Shown: positions 1-8,385 of the stretch, one piece after another | Layout: each line of letters opens with the position of its first letter | Numbering within the stretch: the stretch's first letter is position 1 | Assembly (NCBI RefSeq): GCF_037201815.1 | Contig: NZ_CP147407.1 | Coordinates: 1,656,723-1,720,722 of the forward strand | DNA length: 64,000 nucleotides | Direction: 5' to 3' | Source of the DNA: Metabacillus sp. FJAT-52054 | GTDB taxonomy: Bacteria; Bacillota; Bacilli; Bacillales; Bacillaceae | Notes under the pieces: generated by a model | Database searches by the model: none | What the model saw: only the letters and a program-made list of their open reading frames with translations | Told to the model about the DNA's origin: nothing | Translations under genes and position numbers: made by a program

Positions 1-1144
1 CCTCATTCATAACAATGTCCTTTGCCAGCGGACTTTGATAAAATCTGGATTTTGGCTCCCAGTATAATTCAGAAAACAGGGATGCTACCTGTAAATTTTG
101 ATTCGGATTAATTTCCAGCGGGCCTGTTTCACCTTTATCTGATATTCCATATGGAAATACTGTAAATCCAAGATTTCTGCCGCGCGGGACCTGCTGTATC
201 CATTTTTCTGCCTGGCTGTCAACGAATCTTAATACTTCAGGCAGCTGCGTATATTGATAGGCTTCCAGCAAACCTCGGCCATCTCTCGCAAACTGATCGC
301 GGTACCACCAGCCTGTATTTTGATATTCTGGAGATTGAAACCGGCCCTTTTTAAAATAGTACCTTTCATATAAAGGCAGCATATCCTGAACCATTTTTTT
401 ATAATCCTGCTCACCTGTCAAATGATAAAGAAATCCTAAATGTTTAGGAAGATACCCTAAGTATTTTGTGTTCCCGGCAAGAGTCCAGGGATCCTTGCGG
501 ATAAATTCTTTCTTTTCTCCTTCACTTAGTACAGCCCAATTTGTTTTAAGTTCTGTGAGTTTAGGAAAAAGGAAAGCTGGTTCATTGGCATTGAAGGTTT
601 TTTTCAGTTTTGAATAGTCATTTTCTAGCTGAATTCGCTTCTCAATTAAAGTTTGAGTGGTTTTGACACTTAATAGCTGATAGTTTCCTGCGGCTTTAAT
701 TGCCCTGCTCCGTTCCTCGAGACGAGACAATTTTGCAAGATCAGGACCGGCATTTTCAAGACTGGCCTGCATGAAGCGGTTATCAATCATATTCATCAGC
801 CTATATTGCGAGACCTCATAAATTGTCCGCTCCTTCGCAATTTTAGCCGGCCGTACATATTGGGCACTCAAATTTGAGCGATTTAGTCTGCCAGGGACCT
901 GCCCTATCAATGCTTCTGTCTGTTTAAGCTGGAGCGTAAAGGAATCATAGTTTGCGTTTATTAAATTAAGATCACCTGCAGCGATAAGTGAATTAAAATG
1001 CTCTGTTGCTTTTTTGAGCTTTTCACCTTGAACAGATGCGCTGCTGTATTGGGTAATAGCGGATGCCAAAGGAGTCGTGCTGAGTAATGAGAAAGCGGCG
1101 ATTAGAAGAATGGCAGCAAGCAAATATTGGATGATTTTTTTCAA
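1..1144 (-). CDS. Secreted protein of unknown function, 3' end cut off by window edge
   Basis: An open frame of 381 codons without a stop runs off the left edge. The chosen start is TTG at 1144, nine bases after a GGAAGG ribosome binding site. The first ~30 residues are a signal peptide (KK, a run of Leu/Ala/Ile, then an Ala-Ser-Ala-like cleavage site). Residues ~35-180 are predominantly helical and charged. From ~200 the sequence is rich in aromatic residues and Gly, including a WWYRDQF motif and an NPNQNLQVASL motif, which recalls alpha/alpha-toroid carbohydrate-active enzymes; that is a resemblance only. It is transcribed divergently from the sigma-54 activator. The family was not recognised and the function is unknown. 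Confidence 0.8.
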   Translation of the reverse strand, partial: MKKIIQYLLAAILLIAAFSLLSTTPLASAITQYSSASVQGEKLKKATEHFNSLIAAGDLNLINANYDSFTLQLKQTEALIGQVPGRLNRSNLSAQYVRPAKIAKERTIYEVSQYRLMNMIDNRFMQASLENAGPDLAKLSRLEERSRAIKAAGNYQLLSVKTTQTLIEKRIQLENDYSKLKKTFNANEPAFLFPKLTELKTNWAVLSEGEKKEFIRKDPWTLAGNTKYLGYLPKHLGFLYHLTGEQDYKKMVQDMLPLYERYYFKKGRFQSPEYQNTGWWYRDQFARDGRGLLEAYQYTQLPEVLRFVDSQAEKWIQQVPRGRNLGFTVFPYGISDKGETGPLEINPNQNLQVASLFSELYWEPKSRFYQSPLAKDIVMNE

Positions 1145-1177
1145 AAGTGAAAATCCTTCCTTTCAAACTGAGAAACT

Positions 1178-1216
1178 AGTAACAGGTGCTATCTGTTACT
1201 GAAATAGTATAGCACC
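1178..1216 (-). promoter_or_regulatory. Two overlapping inverted repeats at the start of the leftward transcript
   Basis: AGTAACAG (1178-1185) and CTGTTACT (1193-1200) form a perfect 8-bp dyad with a 7-bp gap. GGTGCTAT (1185-1192) is repeated inverted as ATAGCACC (1209-1216). The two dyads share bases and so cannot form hairpins together. On the minus strand an extended -10 (TGC-TATACT) overlaps the outer arm, placing the first dyad near +1. This looks like a repressor operator for the secreted-protein gene. The regulator is unknown. Confidence 0.45.
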
Positions 1217-1279
1217 ATTTTATTTTAGCAGCAGAAAAATTTGAAACAAAATGGGAAGAGATTTTATTAGCTGTTTTTA

Positions 1280-1309
1280 TTGATTTCCCCAGGCTTCTGT
1301 AAGTATGAT
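1280..1309 (+). promoter_or_regulatory. Sigma-A-type promoter of the sigma-54 activator gene
   Basis: TTGATT (1280-1285) and TATGAT (1304-1309) are separated by 18 bp. The predicted start lies a few bases upstream of the cre box at 1323-1336. Confidence 0.45.
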
Positions 1310-1322
1310 AGATTCAATATAT

Positions 1323-1336
1323 TGAAAGCGTTAACA
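1323..1336 (+). promoter_or_regulatory. Perfect CcpA cre box
   Basis: TGAAAGCGTTAACA matches the cre consensus TGWAARCGYTWNCW at all 14 positions. It lies between the predicted transcription start and the GGAGGGG ribosome binding site, a position where CcpA blocks elongation or initiation. This predicts catabolite repression of the downstream sigma-54 activator. Confidence 0.75.
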
Positions 1337-1352
1337 AATGGAGGGGCAGAAT

Positions 1353-2762
1353 ATGAAGGGACTTATCGAACTGATCCCATCGGAATGGCTTGAAGAAGTA
1401 ATCAATCTGGCTGCGGAATGCACAGTCGTAGTGGATCATAACGGAATCATTCTTTACATAAACAATGCATACTGCGAATTCCTTCATGTATCAGCGGAGG
1501 AATCGATTGGAAAACCTGTCCAGGATATAATTGAAAATTCCAGGATGCAGATTGTCGCAAAATCCGGGAAGGCTGAAGTTGCATCAATCCATCCGATTAA
1601 TGGAAGTGAAATGGTGGCTAATCGTTATCCCCTTTTTGTTGGAGGGGAACTTGTGGGAGCAGTGGGGACCGTGATGTTCCGGAATCCCAAGGAGTGGCTG
1701 GACTACTCAAGGAAGCTGCAGCCGTTAATGGAAGAGCTGAACTATTATAAAAATCGATTTGAAAAAGAACTTCATAGTAAATATCATTTTGGGGATCTGA
1801 TTGGAGAGAGCGGGAAGTTTAGAGAAGCAAAGATTCTTGCAGAGCGAGTTTCGGACAGTCATTCAGCTGTTCTTCTGCTCGGTGAATCAGGAACCGGTAA
1901 AGAATTATTTGCCCATGCTATCCATCATTCAAGCGGAAGAAGATATGCACCGTTTATGAGATTGAACTGCGCTTCAATTCCAGAGCATTTATTTGAATCT
2001 GAAATTTTCGGATATGAAGAGGGTTCTTTTACAGGTGCCAAAAAGGGAGGAAAGAAAGGGAAGTTTGAGCTTGCGAATAAAGGCACGATTTTTCTGGATG
2101 AAATAGGGGATCTCCCTCTGCAAATGCAAAGTAAATTATTAAGGGTGCTTCAGGAGAAAGAGATTGAAAGAATTGGAGGAAGAGCACCTGTCAGGATTGA
2201 TGTGCGCATCATTGCAGCCACGCACCGGAACCTGGAAGAAATGGTCGAAAAGGGATTGTTTCGCCAGGATCTCTATTACCGCCTTAATGTAATAAAAATT
2301 GATATTCCATCATTAAGGGAGAGAAGAGAGGACATAGCGCCTGTCAGTGCCGTTCTGCTCAGAAAGCTGGAAGGAAAGTTTCACCGTCAAGGTCTCGAGC
2401 TTTCCGAAGAGGCAACCCGCTATCTCGAACAGCATAGCTGGCCAGGTAACATCCGTGAACTGGAAAACGTTCTGGAGCGCGCAGTGAATGTGCTGGATGG
2501 ACCCATTATTTTGCCGAAGCATTTGCCGCTTTATTTAAGAGGAGAAGAAAGACCAGTGTCCTCTTCCCCTCCTGATTCCTCCTTTTTTCCTGAACAGCCC
2601 TTTCAAATAATTCCTTTAAGAGAGACTGTTTTGCAGGCGGAGAAATTAGCTATTATAAATGCTATAAAAAAGACGGAGGGAAATAAAGTGGAAGCTGCAA
2701 AGCTATTAGAAATTGGAAAGACGAGTTTATATGATAAATGCAAGCAATATTCAATAAAATGA
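1353..2762 (+). CDS. PAS-domain sigma-54-dependent transcriptional activator
   Basis: The predicted protein of 469 residues has an N-terminal PAS sensor domain (~10-110), a AAA+ sigma-54 interaction domain (~145-385) and a Fis-type helix-turn-helix at the C-terminus. Visible motifs are Walker A GESGTGKE, the sigma-54 contact loop GSFTGA (a GAFTGA variant), Walker B-like GTIFLDEIGDL and an arginine-finger region. The in-frame ATG at 1338 overlaps the GGAGGGG ribosome binding site (1340-1346), so the ATG at 1353 is preferred. In Bacilli such activators (RocR, AcoR, BkdR) drive catabolic operons. No -24/-12 promoter was found nearby, so the target is unknown. The cre box in its leader places it under carbon catabolite control. 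Confidence 0.9.
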   Translation: MKGLIELIPSEWLEEVINLAAECTVVVDHNGIILYINNAYCEFLHVSAEESIGKPVQDIIENSRMQIVAKSGKAEVASIHPINGSEMVANRYPLFVGGELVGAVGTVMFRNPKEWLDYSRKLQPLMEELNYYKNRFEKELHSKYHFGDLIGESGKFREAKILAERVSDSHSAVLLLGESGTGKELFAHAIHHSSGRRYAPFMRLNCASIPEHLFESEIFGYEEGSFTGAKKGGKKGKFELANKGTIFLDEIGDLPLQMQSKLLRVLQEKEIERIGGRAPVRIDVRIIAATHRNLEEMVEKGLFRQDLYYRLNVIKIDIPSLRERREDIAPVSAVLLRKLEGKFHRQGLELSEEATRYLEQHSWPGNIRELENVLERAVNVLDGPIILPKHLPLYLRGEERPVSSSPPDSSFFPEQPFQIIPLRETVLQAEKLAIINAIKKTEGNKVEAAKLLEIGKTSLYDKCKQYSIK

Positions 2763-3117
2763 ATGTAAATTTAATAGAAGGAAAAAACATTACTTTAGAA
2801 CTGGTTCACATGATCTATGGAAAAAAGGCTCATGCATCCTTTCTTATACAGGAATTTCTTTGGAAGGATAGATGGAAACATCCTTTATCAGGATTTGTCG
2901 AATTTTGAAATTCAAGATAAATGGCTAAGGAAAATTGAATCTGAATTAGAAAAAAATATATCAAAAGATCTAATTTTGTATAGATATTCATAGGCGTGAT
3001 TAATCAAATCGTCATTTTATTTACACTGAAGCGTGTAAAATTTACAAGAATCACATAGAAAAACCAGGAACATTGATATATATTTTTTACGAGGATTTTA
3101 CCAAAGGAGGATAAATA
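2763..3117. other. 355-bp gap with one doubtful 58-codon frame
   Basis: The frame from ATG 2817 to the stop at 2991-2993 (+ strand, 58 residues) has no recognisable ribosome binding site and no recognised similarity, so it is not called as a gene. The remainder is AT-rich and holds the 5' regulatory region of the nuclease gene. No clear terminator for the sigma-54 activator was found. Confidence 0.3.
3020..3046 (+). promoter_or_regulatory. Inverted repeat and TTTACA repeats upstream of the nuclease gene
   Basis: TTTACAC (3020-3026) and GTGTAAA (3033-3039) form a perfect dyad, and a second TTTACA sits at 3041-3046, 21 bp after the first. TTTACA-like hexamers at helical-turn spacing resemble PhoP boxes, but only two copies are present, so phosphate control is speculative here. 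Confidence 0.3.
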
Positions 3118-6100
3118 ATGAAAAGGAATTCGAAGTGGTTCGTTCAATTAACAATCGTATTTGCAATGATTTTAAGTTTGCTTGCACCGGGTTCTATAAG
3201 TGTCTCCAAAGCAGCAGATACCTTAACCGTAGCAGATGCCATCGCCAACAACAATGGTCAGACAGCGGCTGTTGAGGGGTATATTGTAGCTCACACAACA
3301 GGTGCAAAATCAGTAAAATATGACCCGCCTTTTGGTAACGATTACAATGTTGCGATTGCGGACAGCAGCACAGAGAAAGATGTAAACAAAATGGTCTCTG
3401 TCCAGCTGCCAGCAAGCTTCCGGGCAAAGTTTGGTCTTCAAACCAATCCAGCAAACATTGGAAAAAAGATTCAAGTAACAGGCGAACTTCTTGCTTATAA
3501 TGGAATGCCAGGAATAAAAAATGCCAGCAGCATGGTATTTTCTGATGACACCAGTGTACCTCCCGGAGCTGAAGAAAAGACCATTGCAAGTGCGCGTGTA
3601 CTGCCTAAAGGTACATCTGCATCCGTTATTGGAACGGTAACCGCTATATTTACAGCAGGCGGCAAAAACAATGTGTTCATTCAAGATGCTACTGCCGGAC
3701 TTGTTGTAAGAGCAGCAAGTTTGGATTCGAAAGTGAAGGTTGGAGATAAAATCAAAGCTGCTGGGCCTGTTAATGATTATTTCGGAATGCCGCAGCTTGA
3801 ACCGGCTAATCTTGAATCGGTAGAGATTGTACAGGCAAATGCTGGCGTTCCAGCTCCGCAGATTATTTCTTCACAGGATTTGAATGAGGAAACAGAGGGA
3901 GAAATTGTAACAATAAAGAATATATCTGCTGGTACAAAAGATAGCAATGGAAACATTGCTGCCTCGGACTCTATAGGTAAATTTGTCATCAAGCCTGCTG
4001 ACAGCTCTCTGTTAGAATCCGGGAAGTCTTATGATTCGATTACTGGAGTGATTGATTATAATTTTAACGAATACAAGCTTGTTCCAAGAAGTGCAGAGGA
4101 TATTATAGAGGATGCTTCAGCTGTTCGTCCAGTTACTGCGAACCCTGCATCCGGTTTTGTGAAAAAAGGCACTGAAGTAACGCTCTCAACAGAAACACAG
4201 GGAGCAGCGATTCATTACACATTGGACGGCAGCCAGCCGACCGATCAATCCGCAAAATACACTGAAGCAATCAAGATTGAGAAAGATACGGTTGTGAAAG
4301 CAATCGCTATGAAAACTGGATTGAATTCCAGTGAAGCAGCAGAATTTGACTATAAAATTCAAAAAGATGCGGTAAGAATTCATGATATACAGAGTGAGAG
4401 CCATACATCTCCTTTTAACGGACAAACCGTAGCCGATGTGGAAGGAATTGTCACGCATGTTGCAGACAGCAGTAATTTTTACATGCAGGATTTGAAGCCG
4501 GATGATAATAAAAATACATCAGAGGGAATTCTTGTTTACAAAAAGTCCCATGGGTTAAAAGCCGGAGACGTAGTTAAGGCAAGCGGACAGGTAAAAGAGT
4601 GGGTATTGGAAGGCTACAGCGAAAAGCTTCAAACGGATTTAGCTGTGACAGAAATCAATGCCTCTGCAATCACAAAAGTTTCCTCAGGAAGCGCTTTGCC
4701 GGAACCGGTTGTAATCGGTAAAGACCGCGTCGCACCTGCAGAAGTCATTGACAACGATCAATTTGCAGCCTTCGATCCGGATGAAGACGGTATTGATTTT
4801 TACGAAAGTCTTGAGGGAATGAGAGTAGCCGTTGAAAATCCTAAAGTGGTGGCTCCTCAAAACTATGGTGAACTTGTCGTTGTGCCGGGAAATGTGAAAA
4901 CAAATACGAAAAGCGGCGGGCTTCGGGCAGAAAAAACAGATTTTAATCCTGAACGCCTTCATATTGACATCAATGATGAATCGTTCCTTGCTAAAACTGG
5001 AGATTATTTTGAGGGAACGATAAATGGGGTGATGAGCTACGGTTTCAGCAACTACAAAATGTTAAGCCCAAGCAGTGACCTTCCTAAATTTATTTCTGGT
5101 AAAACGGAAAGAGAAACGACTTCTATTAAAAGCAAAAAAGATGAACTTACTGTTGCTTCCTATAATGTAGAAAATTTCTCTCCGGCGGACAGTGATGAAA
5201 AAGTAACTAAGTTAGCACAAGCAATTGTTAAAAACCTAAAGAATCCTGACATTGTGGGATTAACTGAAATGCAGGATAATGATGGACCAGCAGATACAGG
5301 AACGACAGCAGCTGACGAAAGCTTCAAAATGCTTATTGATAAAATTAAAGCTCTTGGCGGTCCGGAATACGCTTTTACAGATATTGCTCCCGAAGATAAA
5401 AAAGATGGCGGACAGCCGGGAGGAAACATTCGTGTAGGTTTTCTCTATAACAAAAAACGTGTTACCCTGGCACCTGGAACAAAGGGTACAGCTACGCAGG
5501 CTGTTGGATATGAAAAAGGAAAACTTACATTAAATCCTGGACGTATTAATCCTATGAACAAAGCATTCGAATCAAGCAGAAAACCGCTTGCAGCACAATT
5601 TAAATTCGGCGGTGAAAATGTCATCGTCATTGCTAATCATTTCAACTCAAAAGGCGGAGATGAGCCGCTGTTCGGTAAAAATCAGCCGCCGCTGCTAAAG
5701 AGTGAAGCTCAACGGCATCAAATTGCGGGAATTGTGAATTCTTTCGTTAAAGATATTAAAAAGAAGGATCCGCAAGCCAGCGTAATTGCTCTTGGAGACT
5801 TTAATGATTTTGAGTTCTCAAAAACGTTCGAGATTTTAAAAGGATCTGAACTTAGCAACATGGTAGAAAAAATCAAACCTGAAGAAAGATATTCTTATAC
5901 GTATCAAGGGAATTCTCAAGTGTTAGATCACATCCTGGTTTCTAAGCACCTTGCTGCAACGACTAAAGCGGATATTGTTCACATTAACTCCTCTTTCATG
6001 GAACAGCAAGGCCGAGCAAGTGATCATGATCCCCTTCTGATACAAGTTGATTTTAGCTCAAAGAAAAGAATATGCAGTATTCTGGAGCAGCTTCCAGACT

Positions 6101-6138
6101 CTTACAAAGACCAGTACGATGATTTGTGTTCCCGATAA
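3118..6138 (+). CDS. Secreted multidomain nuclease: OB-folds, chitobiase-type repeat and ExeM-like EEP domain
   Basis: The predicted protein has 1006 residues and a Sec signal peptide (~1-32). Two OB-fold-like segments follow (~35-140 and ~150-240), as in YhcR-type extracellular nucleases, then a further beta-rich part. A chitobiase/hexosaminidase C-terminal-type repeat lies at ~340-420 (HYTLDGSQPT motif), followed by another OB segment. The C-terminal ~320 residues form an endonuclease/exonuclease/phosphatase domain. Its visible active-site motifs are ASYNVENF, LTEMQD, NHFNSKG, ALGDFND, LDHILVS and SDHDPL. No LPXTG or S-layer anchor is seen, so release to the medium is likely. A nuclease of this type would recover nucleotides and phosphate from external DNA. 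AAAGGAGG precedes the ATG. Confidence 0.88.
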   Translation: MKRNSKWFVQLTIVFAMILSLLAPGSISVSKAADTLTVADAIANNNGQTAAVEGYIVAHTTGAKSVKYDPPFGNDYNVAIADSSTEKDVNKMVSVQLPASFRAKFGLQTNPANIGKKIQVTGELLAYNGMPGIKNASSMVFSDDTSVPPGAEEKTIASARVLPKGTSASVIGTVTAIFTAGGKNNVFIQDATAGLVVRAASLDSKVKVGDKIKAAGPVNDYFGMPQLEPANLESVEIVQANAGVPAPQIISSQDLNEETEGEIVTIKNISAGTKDSNGNIAASDSIGKFVIKPADSSLLESGKSYDSITGVIDYNFNEYKLVPRSAEDIIEDASAVRPVTANPASGFVKKGTEVTLSTETQGAAIHYTLDGSQPTDQSAKYTEAIKIEKDTVVKAIAMKTGLNSSEAAEFDYKIQKDAVRIHDIQSESHTSPFNGQTVADVEGIVTHVADSSNFYMQDLKPDDNKNTSEGILVYKKSHGLKAGDVVKASGQVKEWVLEGYSEKLQTDLAVTEINASAITKVSSGSALPEPVVIGKDRVAPAEVIDNDQFAAFDPDEDGIDFYESLEGMRVAVENPKVVAPQNYGELVVVPGNVKTNTKSGGLRAEKTDFNPERLHIDINDESFLAKTGDYFEGTINGVMSYGFSNYKMLSPSSDLPKFISGKTERETTSIKSKKDELTVASYNVENFSPADSDEKVTKLAQAIVKNLKNPDIVGLTEMQDNDGPADTGTTAADESFKMLIDKIKALGGPEYAFTDIAPEDKKDGGQPGGNIRVGFLYNKKRVTLAPGTKGTATQAVGYEKGKLTLNPGRINPMNKAFESSRKPLAAQFKFGGENVIVIANHFNSKGGDEPLFGKNQPPLLKSEAQRHQIAGIVNSFVKDIKKKDPQASVIALGDFNDFEFSKTFEILKGSELSNMVEKIKPEERYSYTYQGNSQVLDHILVSKHLAATTKADIVHINSSFMEQQGRASDHDPLLIQVDFSSKKRICSILEQLPDSYKDQYDDLCSR

Positions 6139-6146
6139 AACTTATG

Positions 6147-6177
6147 AAGACCTGCTGATCGTCAGCAGGTCTTTTTT
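6147..6177 (+). terminator. Intrinsic terminator of the nuclease gene
   Basis: A 12-bp perfect stem (AAGACCTGCTGA with its complement at 6162-6173), a 3-base loop and a T-run. Confidence 0.9.
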
Positions 6178-6360
6178 GTGCTGCTGATGTGCTGGTTGAA
6201 GCTGTACTTGAGAAAATAGGGGTGGCTGCAATCCTGCAAAATTCTAGCACTGTCAGTTGAGTTCGATGAAATTAAACATGATGCTGAACGTGTCAGCAGG
6301 GAAATAACGATCAGCTGATTTTTTTAAAAACTGTTGCTATACCGAACTGTTTTTATTATC

Positions 6361-6382
6361 ATCTAATTAGATGCATATCTAA
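6361..6382 (+). promoter_or_regulatory. Clustered ATCTAA half-sites, operator-like
   Basis: ATCTAATTAGAT (6361-6372) is a perfect 12-bp palindrome, and TTAGAT-gcat-ATCTAA (6367-6382) forms a second, overlapping dyad. It lies ~25 bp upstream of the MFS start codon and probably overlaps the promoter or early leader. A MarR- or ArsR-type repressor is plausible, but none is encoded next to the gene. Confidence 0.4.
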
Positions 6383-6405
6383 ATTGATTGTCGGGAGCAA
6401 ATTTT

Positions 6406-7635
6406 ATGAGTGTTTTTCAGCTTTTAGAAGAGGAAAGGAATTATTCCAAGCTCTTTTATGCCGGGCTCGTAAATGGAATTGGTGATCGGTTCAGCCAGGT
6501 TGCGCTTCTGTCTCTTTTGCTGTATTTAACGGGTTCAGGATTGGCGGTCGGCATTGCGATGGCTATCAGGCTATTGCCGTTTTTGTTGTTTGGACCAATT
6601 GGAGGATTCCTGGCGGACAGGTTTTCAAAGAGAACGATCTTGATGGCTGCTGATTTTTCAAGAATTATTTTTGCTGTTTCATTCGTGTTCATTGATACTC
6701 CATCCATGATTTGGCTAGCTTATGTAAGCTCATTCTTCCTGGCGGCCGGAGAGGCGGTATATGCTCCGTCCCGAAGATCGATTATTCCGTTTTTAGTGAA
6801 TGAACAAAATTTGAATAAGGTGAATGCCCTGGAACAGGTTATGCTTGGATTGGTTTTGATCGCAGGATCTTTAACAGGTGGAGCTGTCACATTCTTATTC
6901 GGCCCAGATCTGACCTTTTGGTTTAACGGACTCTCTTTTCTGGCAGCTGGTCTGCTGAATAGCAGACTGCCTTGCACATACAGTGCGAAGGGGGAGGGAA
7001 AGAGCACTCCTTTATCTTCTATGAAACCTTTAAGCCTGATTAGAACGCTCCTATACACGTCCCCGGTTTTATCAGTCATTTTTCTCTTTGAAATAACGAT
7101 TCCTTTATTTAATGGGATCGATAATGTACTAATCAGTGTTTACGCTATTCAGGAATATAGGCTTGGAGAGTTTGGTGTAGGACTCTTCTACGGATCACTC
7201 GGAGCAGGGCTTATGCTCAGCTTTCTCGTGAGTCCCCGGATCTATTGCCGCCATATTGAGATTGGATTGGGCGCCCTTATAGCAGAAGGAATTTTTCTTG
7301 GGTTATTAAGCAGTACTGCATCCGCTGCTGCAGCTGTTATCTTATTCATCATGATGGGATTTGCTTCAGGCATTGGGAATACCTGCTTTGACTCCATGGT
7401 TATGAAGGAATGTCCGAAAATGCATCAGGGGCTCATTTTCGGCTTGCTTGCAACACTATCTAACACCATTTTAGGGATTTCTATGTTTGGAGCAGGCATG
7501 CTTTTAGAGTGGATCCCTAATCGAATCCTGGGCTTGATAGGTGCCGTTGGCTTTATTGCAGAAGGTGTGATGTTATTGGCATTTAATAAAAAAATATCAA
7601 ACAAAACTGAAAATAGCTTAAAAAAGCCTGTTTGA
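6406..7635 (+). CDS. MFS transporter, EntS/MFS_3-like exporter
   Basis: The predicted protein has 409 residues with about 12 hydrophobic helices. It has the loop 2-3 signature GGFLADRFSKRTIL of the major facilitator superfamily and an overall pattern like enterobactin-exporter or macrolide-efflux members of the MFS_3 group. The ATG at 6406 is chosen because GGGAGC lies seven bases upstream; the in-frame TTG at 6388 lacks a ribosome binding site. It is a single gene with an operator-like palindrome ahead of it. The substrate cannot be read from the sequence; drug or siderophore export is the usual role. Confidence 0.85.
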   Translation: MSVFQLLEEERNYSKLFYAGLVNGIGDRFSQVALLSLLLYLTGSGLAVGIAMAIRLLPFLLFGPIGGFLADRFSKRTILMAADFSRIIFAVSFVFIDTPSMIWLAYVSSFFLAAGEAVYAPSRRSIIPFLVNEQNLNKVNALEQVMLGLVLIAGSLTGGAVTFLFGPDLTFWFNGLSFLAAGLLNSRLPCTYSAKGEGKSTPLSSMKPLSLIRTLLYTSPVLSVIFLFEITIPLFNGIDNVLISVYAIQEYRLGEFGVGLFYGSLGAGLMLSFLVSPRIYCRHIEIGLGALIAEGIFLGLLSSTASAAAAVILFIMMGFASGIGNTCFDSMVMKECPKMHQGLIFGLLATLSNTILGISMFGAGMLLEWIPNRILGLIGAVGFIAEGVMLLAFNKKISNKTENSLKKPV

Positions 7636-7653
7636 CCTATTGATTAAACAGGG
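7627..7653 (+). terminator. Weak hairpin after the MFS gene
   Basis: CCTGTTT and AAACAGG pair across a 12-base loop at the end of the MFS gene. There is no T-run, so it may act as an mRNA 3' stabiliser rather than a terminator. Confidence 0.25.
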
Positions 7654-7727
7654 TATCGTATCTATAAATACACATTGATAATCAGCAGATTAAAATCGCC
7701 GCAGGCTGTAATGGAGGAGGGGCAGAT

Positions 7728-8000
7728 ATGATTGGTGAAACGAATAATCAAAGCAGTCCAATGACGGCGGAGGCTGCTGTACTTCTCTATAAAACAGACA
7801 AGGTTGGGGAATTTCTAAATATCTTTCCGGAAACAAGTTTAATTTTTCAAAAAACTGACCTTGCTGATACTCGTTTTTCCATACAATTAAAAAAGGCAGC
7901 ATTAGACCTCGAGCATACAGAGAGAGAATTAAAGAAAATCGGACTTGAACTCAAACAGGAAATGAATAAATCCCTTAAGGTCCTGGAGAGGATAGGATGA
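7728..8000 (+). CDS. Small helical protein of unknown function (first of a pair)
   Basis: The 90-residue product has no signal or membrane segment. The C-terminal third is a charged heptad-like helix rich in Leu, Glu and Lys. GGAGGAGGGG stands directly upstream at good spacing. The stop overlaps the next start (ATGA), so the two are probably translationally coupled. The family was not recognised. The coupled, coiled-coil-rich small pair recalls chaperone/adaptor partners, but no secretion or flagellar gene adjoins. Confidence 0.75.
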   Translation: MIGETNNQSSPMTAEAAVLLYKTDKVGEFLNIFPETSLIFQKTDLADTRFSIQLKKAALDLEHTERELKKIGLELKQEMNKSLKVLERIG

Positions 8001-8242
8001 AGAAAAAAGATCAAGAGCTTTCAAGACTTCAGCTCGAAGTGGAAAAAGCAGAAGTATCCGCTACCGAAGCTACGAGGATTCTTAATGCGATGTTTGATTC
8101 TGATTATCCTGACAGCCATTTGACATCGACCGACTCTATTGAACACCTTAAAGAACAAATGGATGCCAATATCATTCATTACCGGTCGAAACTGAATACT
8201 GTAAAAAAACTGCTCTCAGAAGCGAACAGTCAAAAGAGATAA
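7997..8242 (+). CDS. Small helical protein of unknown function (second of a pair)
   Basis: The 81-residue, highly charged and probably coiled-coil protein overlaps the preceding gene by 4 bp. Two helices (~1-35 and ~50-80) are separated by a short Asp/Ser/Thr-rich turn. There is no Cys, signal or membrane segment. The family was not recognised. The tight coupling suggests the two small proteins form a heterodimer, which is inference. A terminator follows at 8249. Confidence 0.75.
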   Translation: MKKKDQELSRLQLEVEKAEVSATEATRILNAMFDSDYPDSHLTSTDSIEHLKEQMDANIIHYRSKLNTVKKLLSEANSQKR

Positions 8243-8248
8243 GAATTG

Positions 8249-8273
8249 ACTGGCTTTTGGGTCAGTTTTTTTT
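8249..8273 (+). terminator. Intrinsic terminator of the small-protein pair
   Basis: A short stem (ACTGGC with GTCAGT, one G-T pair) followed by eight T. Confidence 0.7.
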
Positions 8274-8385
8274 ATGCTCTATTCCAGTATTGAATATTGG
8301 AATTAAAGACCTATTAAAGACATGTCTCTAAATAGTAAACTGTATATAAATCAGAAAATTTTGTGAATTTTGAGGAGGGAAACCT

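Noticed and set aside
1145..1337. Sigma-54 promoter for the divergent secreted-protein gene
   Set aside because: No TGGCAC-N5-TTGC arrangement on either strand; the minus strand has an extended -10 of sigma-A type instead.
2817..2993. 58-codon frame as a gene
   Set aside because: No ribosome binding site and no recognisable features; kept only as a note.
3194..5630. Several minus-strand frames of 60-130 codons inside the nuclease gene
   Set aside because: They lie opposite a well-supported gene, have Cys/His-rich antisense composition and lack ribosome binding sites.
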